From Anthostomella pinea (lineage: Eukaryota > Ascomycota > Sordariomycetes > Xylariales > Xylariaceae): a stretch of DNA of 64,000 nt. Each line of letters begins with the position of its first letter. Position 1 is the first letter of the stretch. Both the position numbers and the translations under genes were made by a program. The stretch spans positions 372,001-436,000 of the forward strand of contig CAUWAG010000010.1 in the NCBI GenBank assembly GCA_963556695.1, read 5' to 3'. The notes below the pieces were generated by a model. The model saw only the letters and a program-made list of their open reading frames with translations, did no database searches and had not been told where the DNA came from. Shown here in pieces: positions 34,934 through 46,547 of the stretch.

Positions 34934-35943
34934 ATGGCGTCCACGAACGGCACTACCAACGGCGTCCCTCCTCATGACAAAGTGGCCATCGTCACCGGCG
35001 CGACGGTATGGGTCCCAGCAATGCGCCCGCGAGTCGCCATACTGACCCGTGTACGCCTCTGCAAATAGTCCGGGATCGGTATCGAAACATCTGCACGCCA
35101 AAGGCTGGAGAGTCGCCATTGTAGGCCGCAAGCAAGATGCCGGGGAAAGCGTAGCATCTGCCATCGGCGACCCGCAAAGGGCTCGCTTCTTCCAGGCACA
35201 CCTCGACGACTACGCCTCGCAGGCCAGCATGTTCAAGGCCGTTTGGGCCGCTTGGGGGAGGATCGACTTGCTGTGTGCGAATGCCGGCATCGTCGACAAA
35301 AGTAGCCTGTGTATCTACGTCTGGAGAGGCAAGTCGGTCGATGAGATACCCCCGGCGCCAGACCTTCGATGCACCGACATCGATTACAAAGGCGTCATCT
35401 ACGGCGTTCAGCTGGCAAGTCACTTCATGCGACACAACCCTGCGCCTGGCGGCAAGATCGTGGTGAACGCGAGCATCGGCGGAGTCTTTCCTCACATGAC
35501 ATACCCAGAGTACTGCAGTGCCAAAGCCGCCGTGATCCAGTTTGTCAGAGGCGTTGCGCCGTTGTTGAAATCCAAGGAAAACATCTTTCTCAACGTCGTG
35601 TTGCCTGGTGCTGTTGCCACTCCAATCGTGCCTCAGGAGATGATGGCAGCTGTTAGTCCAGAATGGTGCGCTTCCCGCGTTGTCCGCTCTATCGTCTATT
35701 GCGTCAGCTGACTGATCTAGTATCACTCCAATGGCAACCATCATTGCTGCCCACGATAGGTTCATCGACGACGAGACCGGTGTGGCCGGCCAGGCTCTAG
35801 AAGGTTCGGTAGATAATCTGATACCGTACGATTTGCCGGAATATGGCAATGGGTATAAGACCAAACGCGCCGTGACGGCGTGGGAGCCTCTTTTCGAGAC
35901 GATGCATGGCGAGAAGTCCGGATTGCCTGATGCTATCCCTTGA
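34934..35943 (+). CDS. Short-chain dehydrogenase/reductase, apparently frameshifted
   Basis: Three exons are seen: 34934-35005, 35069-35665 and 35721-35943. Exon 1 ends in the start of the Rossmann motif (DKVAIVTGAT) and exon 2 begins SGIG, completing TGxxxGxG. Within a few codons the frame must shift to reach KGWRVAIVGRK, so about one or two bases appear lost near 35085. The rest is a good classical SDR: LLCANAGI, Ser region NASIGG, catalytic YCSAK (MTYPEYCSAKAAVIQF), and a C-terminal substrate region (ITPMATIIAAHDRFIDDE). It resembles 15-hydroxyprostaglandin dehydrogenase-like NAD(P)-dependent enzymes. The substrate is unknown. A pseudogene or an assembly error at the shift are both possible. 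Confidence 0.65.
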
Positions 35944-36323
35944 TCGCCCCTGGCTTTCTTGGTGATGAAATCTTATGACACGCAAGTTCGTGTTTGTGTC
36001 AGAAGAGGGGGCGAAATCGAGGAGCAGTGTCCTCGACATGGAGGGGTAGCATTTGACGTGAGTTTGGGCCTCTAGTTCGGCACTCTGGTATCATACCCTC
36101 AACCGGAATAATAATGGGCATGGCCGCGAATGGCAATCGGAAACGAACGTGGCGTGGTCTCAAAGAGGGACTACATGTATGACTACTTAAGTATCAACCA
36201 ATGCATCGTCCAATGATCAAGCGACCCTCTAGGAGCAATTGTCAATCAAGGACCCGTAGTTAAAGTCCACAAAGGCATCTAATAAGACCGACTCCAAAAC
36301 AAGCTTGTATACCGTCGTCGCCG
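35944..36323. other. Convergent 3' intergenic region
   Basis: No gene recognised between the dehydrogenase and the minus-strand membrane protein; it should hold both terminators. Confidence 0.4.
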
Positions 36324-37700
36324 TCAGATATTCTCAACCATTGGCGCAACGATGGAGTGACCAGTCGAAGGGTATCGCCGACCATCTTCGTCGCTGACCT
36401 TCTCGAGTCCAGGACAGACAACTATGACATTCTGTCTCCCACCACTATCAAACCGGAACCGGTACTCTGAAGGTTGGGAGAATAGCAGGTAGCCCAGCGT
36501 GACGCATTCCACAATGACTTCTCGGAGGTGGTTCTCCTGTTCGTATCTGTCCTCGCGATCCCCAGCTGCGAAGGCCCCTAGGAAGGTGTTGAGGGCCACG
36601 GCCAGTTCTTGAGCCTGCTGGGTACTCGCGTCCTCTGACGGCACAAGGGGCGTTCGGTCGCTGCGGTGCGGGTGGAGCAAGAAGGCAGATAGCTGTCGCC
36701 ATCGAATGAGTGCGACTTCCACAGCTACATCGGGACATGTCAGCACGAGAGAACGGTTGGTGGACGTAGTGATGATCTTACCTTGACGGCTACCCCTATA
36801 ATTCTCGGTCGGCGGAATCATGGAGTAAAATACAGCGACGGTCGGCGGGAGAAGAGAGACAGGCGAGATGCCGTCCATGGAGATGCTGGCGAAGGTGACG
36901 GTCGCGATGACATGCTGAATAGCCAGATAGCGAGTGCTGGGGTCCATCGCCAGCGCTGCGAGGCGATTGGCTGTCATCGATGGGTATTGGTCCAGTCCAA
37001 GCTTTGTCAGGGAGTGGATTAGCATGTCGGAGTTTGATACTGGCTGGAGATGGTAGTTATTCTCGACATGCTGCTGGATCAGGTGCGCAAGCGATCGTAA
37101 CTCGGCACCGATCTCGCCGTCAGGCTTAGCATCCAGCAAGAACTCGTTCAGTCGCAACGGGTCTGCTCCTGAAACGCTTGGAGAGCCCTTCTCGGGACCA
37201 GCATACTCGACAGACGTGTACTGAACCGGTCGACCGGTACCCTTTCGTCGACGGAAAAGAAGGAAGGCGATTGCTAAGCCTAAGAGCCCTCCCGCGACGG
37301 CGCTGGCTACAGCAATACCGGCAATAGCTCCATTGCTCAGACCTGGTGATGAAGTTGAAGTCAGACTCGTACTCGGACGAGGCGATCCAGTTGGGCCGGG
37401 GGTTCTTGTCGCCGCTGGGTCTGTTGGAGACACTAATGAGGATATACCTGTTGGTCCTTGGGTATCGGAGGGAGTTGGTGGCGCCGTGTCCGAAGGGATT
37501 GCTGGTGAACCGGTAGACAAAGTGCTGGAAAGCGACTCTGTAGTTTTCTGTGCGTTCCAGCTTTCAAACTCAATTGTCGTGACTGGCCCCCCAGCTATAG
37601 CAGACGCGCTCCAATACGTAAATACATCGTAAGTGTGTGAATCACTGCCTATACCGGTGTGAAGGAACGACGACGAGATTTGCCCAGGAGACAGAGTCAT
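36324..37700 (-). CDS. Single-pass membrane protein with Ser/Thr/Pro-rich ectodomain and large cytoplasmic domain
   Basis: Exons 37700-36782 and 36724-36324 (minus strand) give 439 residues over a 57-nt intron (GTAAGA...GTAG). Residues 1-120 are a Ser/Thr/Pro-rich stalk. One membrane segment lies at about 124-149 (AIAGIAVASAVAGGLLGLAI), followed by FRRRK. The long cytoplasmic part looks folded, with helical stretches (AELRSLAHLIQQHVENNYHL). The intron length is a multiple of three with no stop, so retention cannot be excluded. The ATG at 37700 is the first in frame and no signal peptide precedes it; an upstream exon carrying one is possible. Family unknown; the layout is like fungal Mid2/WSC-type sensors. 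Confidence 0.7.
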   Translation of the reverse strand: MTLSPGQISSSFLHTGIGSDSHTYDVFTYWSASAIAGGPVTTIEFESWNAQKTTESLSSTLSTGSPAIPSDTAPPTPSDTQGPTGISSLVSPTDPAATRTPGPTGSPRPSTSLTSTSSPGLSNGAIAGIAVASAVAGGLLGLAIAFLLFRRRKGTGRPVQYTSVEYAGPEKGSPSVSGADPLRLNEFLLDAKPDGEIGAELRSLAHLIQQHVENNYHLQPVSNSDMLIHSLTKLGLDQYPSMTANRLAALAMDPSTRYLAIQHVIATVTFASISMDGISPVSLLPPTVAVFYSMIPPTENYRGSRQGKIITTSTNRSLVLTCPDVAVEVALIRWRQLSAFLLHPHRSDRTPLVPSEDASTQQAQELAVALNTFLGAFAAGDREDRYEQENHLREVIVECVTLGYLLFSQPSEYRFRFDSGGRQNVIVVCPGLEKVSDEDGRRYPSTGHSIVAPMVENI

Positions 37701-38915
37701 GCTCAAAAATGTGAGTGCGAAGGCCACAGGAAGAAAAGCGATGAAGCATATGCCGCAGTCGGATTTTGCAGAGCGGTAAGGGATAGGAAAAGGGTCACTG
37801 AGATGAGAACTCGGTGCAAGCTCACAAGTTCCAAATTTGCTGCGCTTACTTCACCTGGGTCCTGACTTTGGGTCATCTTCATCAGCCGCTCATAGGTAGC
37901 CACTCATCCTGGTCAGCACCGCCCATGGTTTGTGACTGCAGTAGGTAGATTGGGATGGAAACATATCCCTACGTTAAGACACACCGATGCAGCATCCCGT
38001 TAGCATTGTCCACCAATGAGTTGGTATTCTGGACGTACGAAGTCTACCTTGTACTCCATTTTGAGAGATGTTTGCTCTTGCGCCCATCAACCACATCCCT
38101 CCCGCCAATCTCAGTGATGCCCTCTCCATCGAGTCTTGAAGAGGCGCAAATAAACCTCGCTCCTCATTGAAGGAACTTTTTGAGCTGATCCACTGAGCCA
38201 GCAAGGGTTCTGCGTGTTGGTCAGCTTCAGCCGCAGCCTGCCTTCAACATGCATGTCTGCCCCGTGGGGGCTGCAGCTATACTATTATAGGCGGCGGGTG
38301 GTCGGTAGCTGCTCTGTTATGGGCAGGGTACAGCCGCCTTGTACGCCACCAAAGGAAGAAACCCCCGCTCCTGTGTCCCAACGACATGTGCACTTGTGCA
38401 GCAAACCAGCCTCCTTTCGACACAGGAGCCAATGTCCCTGAATCACACCGTTACATTCATGTGTTGGTCTCCCGACCGGTCACACACAGTCGACACAGGC
38501 GCCATCGAACCGATGGACGTTTCCTTGGAGTGAGACAGAAATGGGCTGGGTCGTTCATCAGGGTGAGCTGCAGGCGCCTTCATGTACCTTCGCCGCCAAC
38601 ACCACCAGGAGGCTGTTCATCCATATGGCCGTGCTGTGCCTCTCTGCTATATGTACCAGTGGCTTATCTCCTGGCCTGTCGGGGCTATTAGTGGAGTAGA
38701 CAAGAACGAATCCTTCAGGCGATGGCAAACTGCAAGGCTTCTATTTCGGGCAACTGAGCGTGAGGCTGTCGACTAGAGTGGTATTCATTGCCGTCCCGAT
38801 CACTCACTTCTAATCAGCGATTATTGACTCTTGTGGTGATGTTCTATGGCTTGTGGTCGAAACCAGTGGCCCTCCAGTCCCAACTTCCAGAGATCGCTGC
38901 TTTGGTGTGATCATC
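37701..38915. other. Divergent promoter region
   Basis: About 1.2 kb between two divergent genes. Short frames exist but none resembles a protein. The part next to 37700 could include a missing upstream exon of the membrane protein. Confidence 0.4.
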
Positions 38916-41036
38916 ATGGCCGGCGAAAGACCCGACATAATAGTAGCCATCGATTTGGGAACAACTTACACAGGCAAGCTTACGTCCCCTCCCTTTAGTC
39001 AAAGAAGTACCTTGTACTGACGTCAGTCAAAGGCGTGGCATGGGCACGACCTCAGCGCAATCAAGTCTTACAAAGCCCGATCCAGGTCATCCACAACTGG
39101 CCGGGTGGCTCGAGTAAGAATGAGCAAAAAGTGCATACTTGCTTGACCTACAACGATGACAACACCCTATCTTCCTGGGGCTACCTATGTGAAGAAGATG
39201 ATCCGTTGAAGAAGAAGCGAGAGTTCTTCAAGATCTTCCTCGACAAGCAGACCCTGGAGGATGCTCATCGACAGGGCATAAGCCAAGCACCACCCTCTAT
39301 CCTGGTTGCGCAGACTCTCGTCACGGATTACCTGCGTGAGATATACAAGCATGTTAAGTCGACGGTTGAGCTGCACACTGGTATCAACCAGACCGGGTGG
39401 CAGGGACTTGTCGTCCAGTTCGTGTTCAGCGTACCGACGACATGGCGCACTCACCAGATCATCAACCTCTTCAAGGCGTGTATCGAAGAGGCTGGCTTTG
39501 GCACAGAGGGCCAGAATCATTCTGCGACGGTCGAGTTGACCGAGTCAGAGGCTGCGGCAGTCGGCACCATCAAGAGCTCAACCGTCGCCTTTCAGTCAGG
39601 GGACGTCTTCCTCTCGGTTGATGCAGGCGGTGGAACGACAGACTTCGCGTTGATGCAGGTGGTCGAGGCAAGGGAACCGTTTCCGACGCTGGCTCAGATC
39701 AACCAGGTCGACGGCATCGGGATCGGCTCCACGCTAATCGACCAGGCATGCGTCTCCTTCGTAAACAGCCGCCTCAGCCAGTTTCCGGAGCTGGTGCACC
39801 AGCTTCCTCCAGACTGCGCCGAGCGACTCGTCAAGAGCGAAAGATTCAGGACGGTGAAGCACAAGTTTGGAGAGAAGGTGTACGCGAATAATGCTTATAA
39901 GCTGGTGCTCGACGGTGTGCCGTTCAACTTAAACCACCCAGCAGCAGGCATTGAGCTGGGCAGAATAGTCGTATCCTGGTGTGTGCATGACCTTCTGTTC
40001 TGTACGAGCGCCCATCTGACATCTCGAATAGGGAAGAAATGCAGTCACTGTTTGATCCTCACATTGAGAGCATCATGCGAAAAATACAGGAACAGCTCGA
40101 CTGGATGCAGATGAACAATATTGACCGACCAATCGTAGGTTCAACAGTCGATTTTCCAACTTCTCTGTGTGCCTATTGACGTGTCCACAGAGCTATATGA
40201 TCCTCTCGGGTGGGCTAGGGAGCTCGAAATATGTTCGCGACCGCCTTCAACACGAGATGATGATACACCCCCACCCATATACACATCAAGTCAAGATCAT
40301 CCAAGCACCAGATCCGCAGCTAGTCGTGGTCAAGGGCTTGTTACTAGATCGACTGCAGAGCCTCGACTCGGGACTCGCTCCCGTGATCGTTAGTAGGGTT
40401 GCCAGAGCCAGCTACGGGTTGATCTGCAAGGCCAGGTACAACCCAGCGATCCACTTCAACGAGAACGTGAAGAAGGACCCCTTTGATGGCGAGCTCTACG
40501 CCATGGGCCAGATCGATTGGCTGATCAGGAAGGTATGATTTCTGGCCCGCTGTGCTGACTTGCGCTGACTGACTGATGTGAAAAGGGGGATCCCATCAGC
40601 ACCAACACACCAATTGTCTCCGCATTCACCAAGAAGGTCGACCCTAGGGACTCTGACCGCACTTGGGACTCAATCATCATGATATCAGACTTGGATCGCG
40701 ACTTTCTACCACATAATGTAGACCAAGGTGAGACAATCCATGGATAGCCATGTGTTATTCACATTGACACCCTGTCTAGAAGGGGCCAAGCAGCTCTGCG
40801 TGGTCAAGAGCGACCTCACGGGTGTGCAACACAGCGAAATGATAATGAAGCGCAAAGCAAGGCGGCTGATATTTAGGGGAAAGAAGTTCTACTTATGCTC
40901 GTTCGAGGTCCGAGCCATTGTAGCTCCGGCAGACATCAGGTTCGAGCTGTGGTTCGCAGGGCAGCGGTTCTCGGGGAACCATGATCCGATCAAGATAACG
41001 TGGGACGCCGAGGGATCCAAGGTAGGGAGTAGTTGA
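38916..41036 (+). CDS. Hsp70-like ATPase
   Basis: Six exons (38916-38973, 39033-39978, 40032-40134, 40191-40532, 40586-40727, 40780-41036) give 615 residues. Intron 1 starts GC (ACACAG|GCAAGC). The actin/Hsp70 ATPase fold shows its phosphate-1 loop (VAIDLGTTYTGVAW), phosphate-2 loop (LSVDAGGGTTDFALM) and adenosine motif (MILSGGLGSSKYVRDRL). The C-terminal 200 residues do not look like the Hsp70 peptide-binding domain and contain no EEVD. Such divergent Hsp70 relatives are abundant in filamentous fungi and their clients are mostly unknown. The stop at 41036 may be bypassed by a further intron (41013 to about 41124) leading to a short extra exon. Confidence 0.85.
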
Positions 41037-41659
41037 GCATAGGAATATTCAGTCCGGTTAAGAATCATCCGATTAACAATTATCTTCCTCCTCTCTGAGA
41101 CTTCGTCATATGTTCTGTTCAAGGTGACCAGTCACTCGCAGCTCTTCCCCCGGAACCATCTGCAGTGACCCGATCGGGGGAGCTTCTGTTTACAGCGCCA
41201 TGCGTCCGGCACGAGAAGCAAGGCGTCCCAACCGGATGACCCGAGGTCTAGAAGCCTGAAGATCAATGCTGCCTCGAGGTGTGACACCAGTGAATATGTT
41301 GCTAAAAACATTCCTCGGAACCCCTGTCCATGCAGCTGCCTTTCCCAGAACCAACTACATATTCGAACGCCATCTCATGTACCATCTTGCTGCGAGACGA
41401 GAACAACTTCCCTCTTGGGAAACGATAATGCTTGCCACCAGATGCAAGCCTTGGGCCTTCCAGCAAGGGGAACCTTGGCCGTGTCGGTGTGCTTGCAGAC
41501 TAGGTGGAGATAACAGGGCGAACCCAGCCGTGTCCATTGTCAAATCAAGAACGAGTAGCACTCACCAACGCTCAACTTAAAGTCCCTCCCTTCCATTGCA
41601 ATCAGGCGTAGCCTTTTCGTCCTACCCCGTGCCTGTTCCTCCCAAACCTCACCGCCAAT
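41037..41659. other. Intergenic, no gene recognised
   Basis: A frame at 41266-41580 has no recognisable content. This stretch probably holds the promoter of the following membrane-protein gene. Confidence 0.4.
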
Positions 41660-42785
41660 ATGACCTACGACCCCATCGCCTACTTCGGGCTCAACTGCCC
41701 CACGGGCGGCGAAATCTACATCTGCGAGTCAAGCGCAGTGCGCTTCATCGGCTGCTGCGACACCGACCCGTGCGGCTCTCTGAACGGGACCTGTCCCTCC
41801 TCGGACCTACATCCGGCCGGCTTCAACGGCACGCTGTGGTATCAGATCCCGGCGCAGGCCTGCGACGCCGCGGCGTTTGCGGGTCCGAACTGGTACACTT
41901 GCGCCACCGCGCCAACGTTCTTGGGATGCTGCGTTTCGAACCCGTGTGCGGCGGGCAGCGTTTGTCCGGAGGCGGATCTGGTTGCCGCTGCGCTTAGTAA
42001 AGACAATGCGACGGCTGCTGCCTTGTTCGAGTCCTATCCGTCTTCGGACTCGAGTTCTAGTTCGAGTACGGCGTCGACTTCGATGTCTAGTACCGTATCG
42101 CCTGCGTCGACTTCGAGTCTGCAGACGAGCAGCCAGACATCGAGTCCAGCCCTGACTGCCGCTGGCGTCCAAGAACCAGCGTCAACGCCTAAAGGGAGCA
42201 GCGGTGTCTCGATTGGAGGAGTTGTAGGCGGTGTCGTCGGGGGTGTGGTCGTCCTCGCCATCATTGCCTTTATATTCTTCAGACATCGAAGGCAGCGCAA
42301 AGTTGACGCAAGCCGACCTACCCACACGGACCAGATGACTCAGTCGCAGCCGCCATGGAGTCCATACCAAGGTCAGTCTCCCCCCCCCCCCCCCCCCCCC
42401 CTTACCCCCCTATTCCACACCAGGATCCAGTCTGGTCGGACTAACAGTTCTCGCAGATACCTTCCAGAGCAGCCGACAATCGTCTCACCCGGCTCTCCTC
42501 CCCTTCTTGACCTCATCGACGCGCCACAAGACCATAGCAGAGTCCATCATGAGCCCCTGGACCTCTATCAGGAGCTCGATCGCGAAGAGCCCTACGAGTC
42601 GCGCCTCGTCAGTCCAGCAGGACATCGACTATGACTGGGTGCGAGGGCAGCAGCAGCCGGGTCTTAACATTATATCAGAGCTGGATGGCACGCCTGGGGA
42701 GGGTGGGCATAGGCTTGGGAGCCCGACTCCAGGGTCCGTATATCATGAGGTGGATGGCTCGCAGCTGGGGCCGAGGGGGGCTTAG
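41660..42785 (+). CDS. Single-pass membrane protein with Cys-rich ectodomain
   Basis: Exons 41660-42371 and 42457-42785 give 346 residues. The 85-nt intron contains a run of 22 C residues (42380-42401). The ectodomain has two similar Cys-rich halves (RFIGCCDTDPCGSLNGTCPS and TFLGCCVSNPCAAGSVCPEA), then a Ser/Thr-rich stalk. The membrane segment spans about 184-207 (SIGGVVGGVVGGVVVLAIIA), followed by FFRHRRQRK and a disordered tail. The repeated GCC...PC...CP pattern is typical of fungal surface proteins with a Mid2-like design. No N-terminal signal peptide is obvious. If the intron were retained, the protein would be shorter and carry a run of Pro. Confidence 0.82.
42372..42456 (+). other. 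Intron with 22-base poly-C tract
   Basis: The intron GTCAGT...GCAG of the preceding gene contains an uninterrupted C run from 42380 to 42401, close to the donor site. Confidence 0.8.
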
Positions 42786-42996
42786 CTTGATAGTCTCGAA
42801 GTACGTCTGTTTTCAGGGAACACGTTCAAGGGGCTGGGTATAATGATAATACTATTCGTCTGTGGACGTAGAGACGGGGATTTCAGCTAGAGAGGGTTGA
42901 CTCAAGGTGATGATGAATGGACATCATTCCAAGATCATCCACATATATACAACTCCACCTTCATGTGCCAGCCTCAGCTACGATACACTCCACACC

Positions 42997-43305
42997 TCAA
43001 AACGCCGGTCTGTTCAAGAACATCTCACTGAGCTTGTCCCTCATACGAGGCGGGTCGTTCGCAGCACTGCTCCTTCGTCGCACTGGGTGGTCGACTTTGT
43101 TCGTGGCAAGACAGTCGCCGCTCGACGGGTGACGGGTGGTGCCGTACCGGTTGGTGCGGCCTTGCGATTGTTGCTCACTTAGTACTTGGTTTATGGGAAA
43201 GAGGACGGGCTGGGTCTGGTGCTTACAGTAGAAGTCGCCCCGTCCGGCGTCGTCGATAACGGCTTGGTACTTCTCCTTGGCTGCTGCGTTGGAGGACTTG
43301 GGCAT
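42997..43305 (-). CDS. Small hypothetical protein
   Basis: Exons 43305-43227 and 43160-42997 (minus strand) are joined over a 66-nt intron with a TACTAA branch motif and give 80 residues starting MPKSSNAAAKEKYQAVIDD. The protein is basic and hydrophilic with no signal peptide or membrane segment. The intron length is a multiple of three without stops, so an unspliced 102-residue form is possible. The family is not recognised. Confidence 0.5.
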   Translation of the reverse strand: MPKSSNAAAKEKYQAVIDDAGRGDFYCKHQTQPVLFPINQVLSEQQSQGRTNRYGTTRHPSSGDCLATNKVDHPVRRRSSAANDPPRMRDKLSEMFLNRPAF

Positions 43306-44393
43306 TCTCACCTAGCGTGTGTGCGTGTGCGCGTGTGGTTGGTGTGATATGGTCTTTGAGACTTGATAGATTCTCAGTATCGTTCTGATAGAGACTGCAA
43401 ATGATATATAAGACCATTGGGAATCAAACATGAGACGCAAGTTCAGGTACTCGTTGATATATAGGGTGTCTGCTCCCCCGGGTTTCCTCTCTAGTGTTGA
43501 CCCCTCCCGATGAGCTCAGATGGCACGCGGTTGAAACCTTCATGGAGGGGATCGACAGTTGCTTCATATGGCCCCAAACCCAATTGGCTGCAAATTCGTG
43601 GCATTTTAGAAATGATGGAGCTTTATCAGGGTTCACCTGACGGTACGCGTGGGATCGAGAGATTGCATTCTGTGTGTGGTGATGGCCGAGCAGTCCCCCG
43701 ACTCGAACGAAGGTTTCCTTAGTGCTGTGCTGTGACGAATGAGCCAAAGGCGCCATCGATTATGCGGGACCGATATCTTACACCCTTAGCGACTGGGTAC
43801 GGGATGATCGCCTCTTCGTTCCGCCTAGGTTGGGGGTGTGCTGCTGGCGAAATGATACCAGTACTTCGTCGAGCTGACAGATTCAATACTCCTTGACTCA
43901 CCGCACTGAAGAGATCGAAACGGATGACTTCTCCGCTACAGGTCACTGTGTTCTGTCGATAATCGTATTCTCGTATGTCAGTAGCTTCATCGACGGGTGC
44001 ACTTGAATATTAACTCGCGAATTATGCGCACTAAGTTACATAAATCGCCTGCATTTTTCCGTTCGCATCGAGGTTCAGGTATCATTACAATCATTACCGG
44101 AACACACGCACGCCCTCTTCCTTCCCAAAATTCCTTCCCAAAGCTCCTTCTCAAAGCCCCGTCTAGAGTCCTTCACCGACATGTAAAATCATCGTTACAA
44201 GCAATGGAAGGGTAACTGCAATGTAGACCGAGACTGAACCTTCCCATGGCTAAAAGGGTCTTCTAATGAACATACTACCGCAGTGAGTATCAGTCCGACG
44301 ATCATCAACACCCACGTAGACTCCCCCTTTCTCTCGCTAGCCCCTTTCCCCCACGATAACCTGATATGGACACTCAGATCTTAAGCTGTAGAT
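43306..44393. other. Intergenic, no gene recognised
   Basis: About 1.1 kb with a GT-rich patch near 43316-43340 and several weak frames. No protein, RNA gene or transposon end was identified. Confidence 0.4.
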
Positions 44394-45697
44394 TCAGCCC
44401 ATCGTCGCTGGTGTGTTCTTGATGCCGTGGCCAAATGAAAGAGGTAAAGCCAGATTCAAGTCTTCGGGGAGATGTAGACTTCGAAGGTCGCGCATCCTTT
44501 CCAGTAACGGCCGCAATTTTTGAAGATGGTAGTCATTGGCGATACGCGGGTGATAAGGTTTGACCTTCTCGGAAGGAGAGCCGACATAGAGAAGGTGTAA
44601 GTTGGGACAACATCTCAATAGGCGTTCGAAGGCCTCGCTGGAGTCTAGGCCAATGTCGTGCAACCATAGTTCCTCCAATTGCATTGGTATCTCCCGATCC
44701 TGTTCACTGAGTTGTTGGAATTGCGGCACCATTTTAATAAGCTCAAGCCTGCGCAGGTTTGGGAATTCCAGAAGAGGTAGCGGCGGTGAATAATTTGGAG
44801 GTCCACTGATGCGCGTGAGTCTGAGGGTCGTGATATTGGGATAGGAAAACCGGCTAGAGGGTATTTCGGGGTCTTTATCGCTGACAATGCCCTCCAAGTG
44901 TGATCTTGTGACGAGATGGTAGCCTATATAAGACAAGTCGGGCTGTGAAAGTGCGACAAGAGCTGTATGAACGTTGCTCGCTAGAGACATAATGATACCA
45001 GCGACAGCTGTCAAGTCGCGTAGCTGGTACTCGCGTATCTGGTCATTGTTGCTAGCATGGATGTCTCCAAGGGTAGGGTCACTTGGCTTGCTAAAGTCCG
45101 TAATAGCATATATCCCGTCTATGCTCTGCAGAGTCTGTGCCTTTTCATGGCATAACGCTTCGGGGTGTTTTCCATCGACCCTCTCAGGCTGTGGTAAAGG
45201 GGCCCTAGTACCGTCAGGCGTGGGACAGGAGGAGCCACCTTCCGGCCAGGTTAAACCAGACAGTGCCAGCATGACTGAAGTCTGGAGTGGCAGAGACTTC
45301 AAGTCGACGGTGGCTTGGAAGCCGAATCTCCAAGTCTCTGTCGCGCCTTTGATCATAGTTTCGTCGTAGAGAGAATATGTGAACGAGACCTGTGTTGCGA
45401 GCAAGGCGATTGAAGGGTTCTCTACAAACGTGCGCAAGAGAAGAACCATGGATGAGCCGGTGCGGATGGTGATGTCCCGGTACAGCAGTGGGACAAGCAG
45501 TCGGTGCAGAAATCGGTTGGCTAAGCAGAGAGTACGGAGTCCAGTTACGCGGCGCCTCGTTTCCACGTCATCCTCTGCTCTCAATCCAACGATGGCGCAC
45601 ATGGTATGAGGTCTTGAAAGACGATGTCGAGTAGCTCATTCGGTAGAGCGAGTAATGGAAAGCGCCGCGGCTGCACTTTGCTGTTCGCGGGCTTCAT
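44394..45697 (-). pseudogene. F-box/LRR-like protein gene with a likely frameshift
   Basis: A 402-codon frame at 45602-44394 encodes leucine-rich-repeat-like segments (YPNITTLRLTRISGP, FPNLRRLELIKM, CPNLHLLYVGSPSEKVKPYH, MRDLRSLHLPEDLNL), usual in fungal F-box substrate receptors. An F-box-like start (FPLLALPNELLDIVFQDL) lies just upstream on the same strand from the ATG at 45697, but in another frame, and reaches a stop near 45590. The two halves differ by a one- or two-base shift near 45600, too close for a normal intron. Either the gene is newly frameshifted, or translation starts at the Met at 45602 and the F-box is lost. If intact it would recruit targets to an SCF ubiquitin ligase. Confidence 0.6.
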
Positions 45698-46547
45698 GGT
45701 GGCGTTTCTCGACAGTGTTTCTTGTGTAGGAGGTGAAGTCTCAAGCAGGACGTAGAGCAGGTGTTGACATTGAGTTGACTATTGAGGACCTGGAGGCTGG
45801 AACCTAAATACCTAAAGTACTTGTGGTGGACTATAGTCACTGAGGTCGGCTGTCGGTCATTTTCACGCAAGAACGAGGGCCCCCGTAGTCACTCTTATAG
45901 TGAATGCAACAGTCACCAACCAACACATGATCATGCATGCATGTGAGGCCAGATTCGGTTGATATAGACAGTGTGATATCGTATAATTACTGTACGAATT
46001 ACTGTGCTCCTCTTACACTAGACCTGACATAGCTTAGCCTACCCCAGTAGATCGGCGGCTAGCACGGGTCACTCCTTCCTATCTTGGCTGTGGATCAAGA
46101 GGCTGGCCCCACTCCCGACCCTTTTCCGTGGCAACCAGCATCCAACTGGAATCCGTCTCCATCCATTGAGCCACCATCCCGTATTCATCGCCAGTTTTAC
46201 ATCCGGCCATCTGGCAGAGCAACGAGAAGCCCACTGCCCTGCTTGCTGATGCCATAGTACCGTCCAAGGGTTAATAGTCATTCGTTCGCATCAGATTTAA
46301 TACTACTATTCACTAATACCACACCAACCGCATTCAACACCACTTCCACCATCAATCACTCTTCCGTGCTACTCTCGCTTTCTGTCACAGCCTCGCTGCG
46401 CCGCGGTCTCGTCGAACACCAATCCCGCGCCACGAGCACCCATCACGTACCACCGTTGTCGCATCGTTCGCTTCCGACACCTACCTTCTCTCTGACCCGT
46501 CCCATTGCGCCCGTCCACTCGACATCTACAGAGGTTGGGGCGACAAG
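45698..46547. other. Divergent promoter region
   Basis: About 850 bases between the F-box-like gene and chs7. The last 200 bases are CT-rich, as in fungal leaders. No other gene was recognised. Confidence 0.45.
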
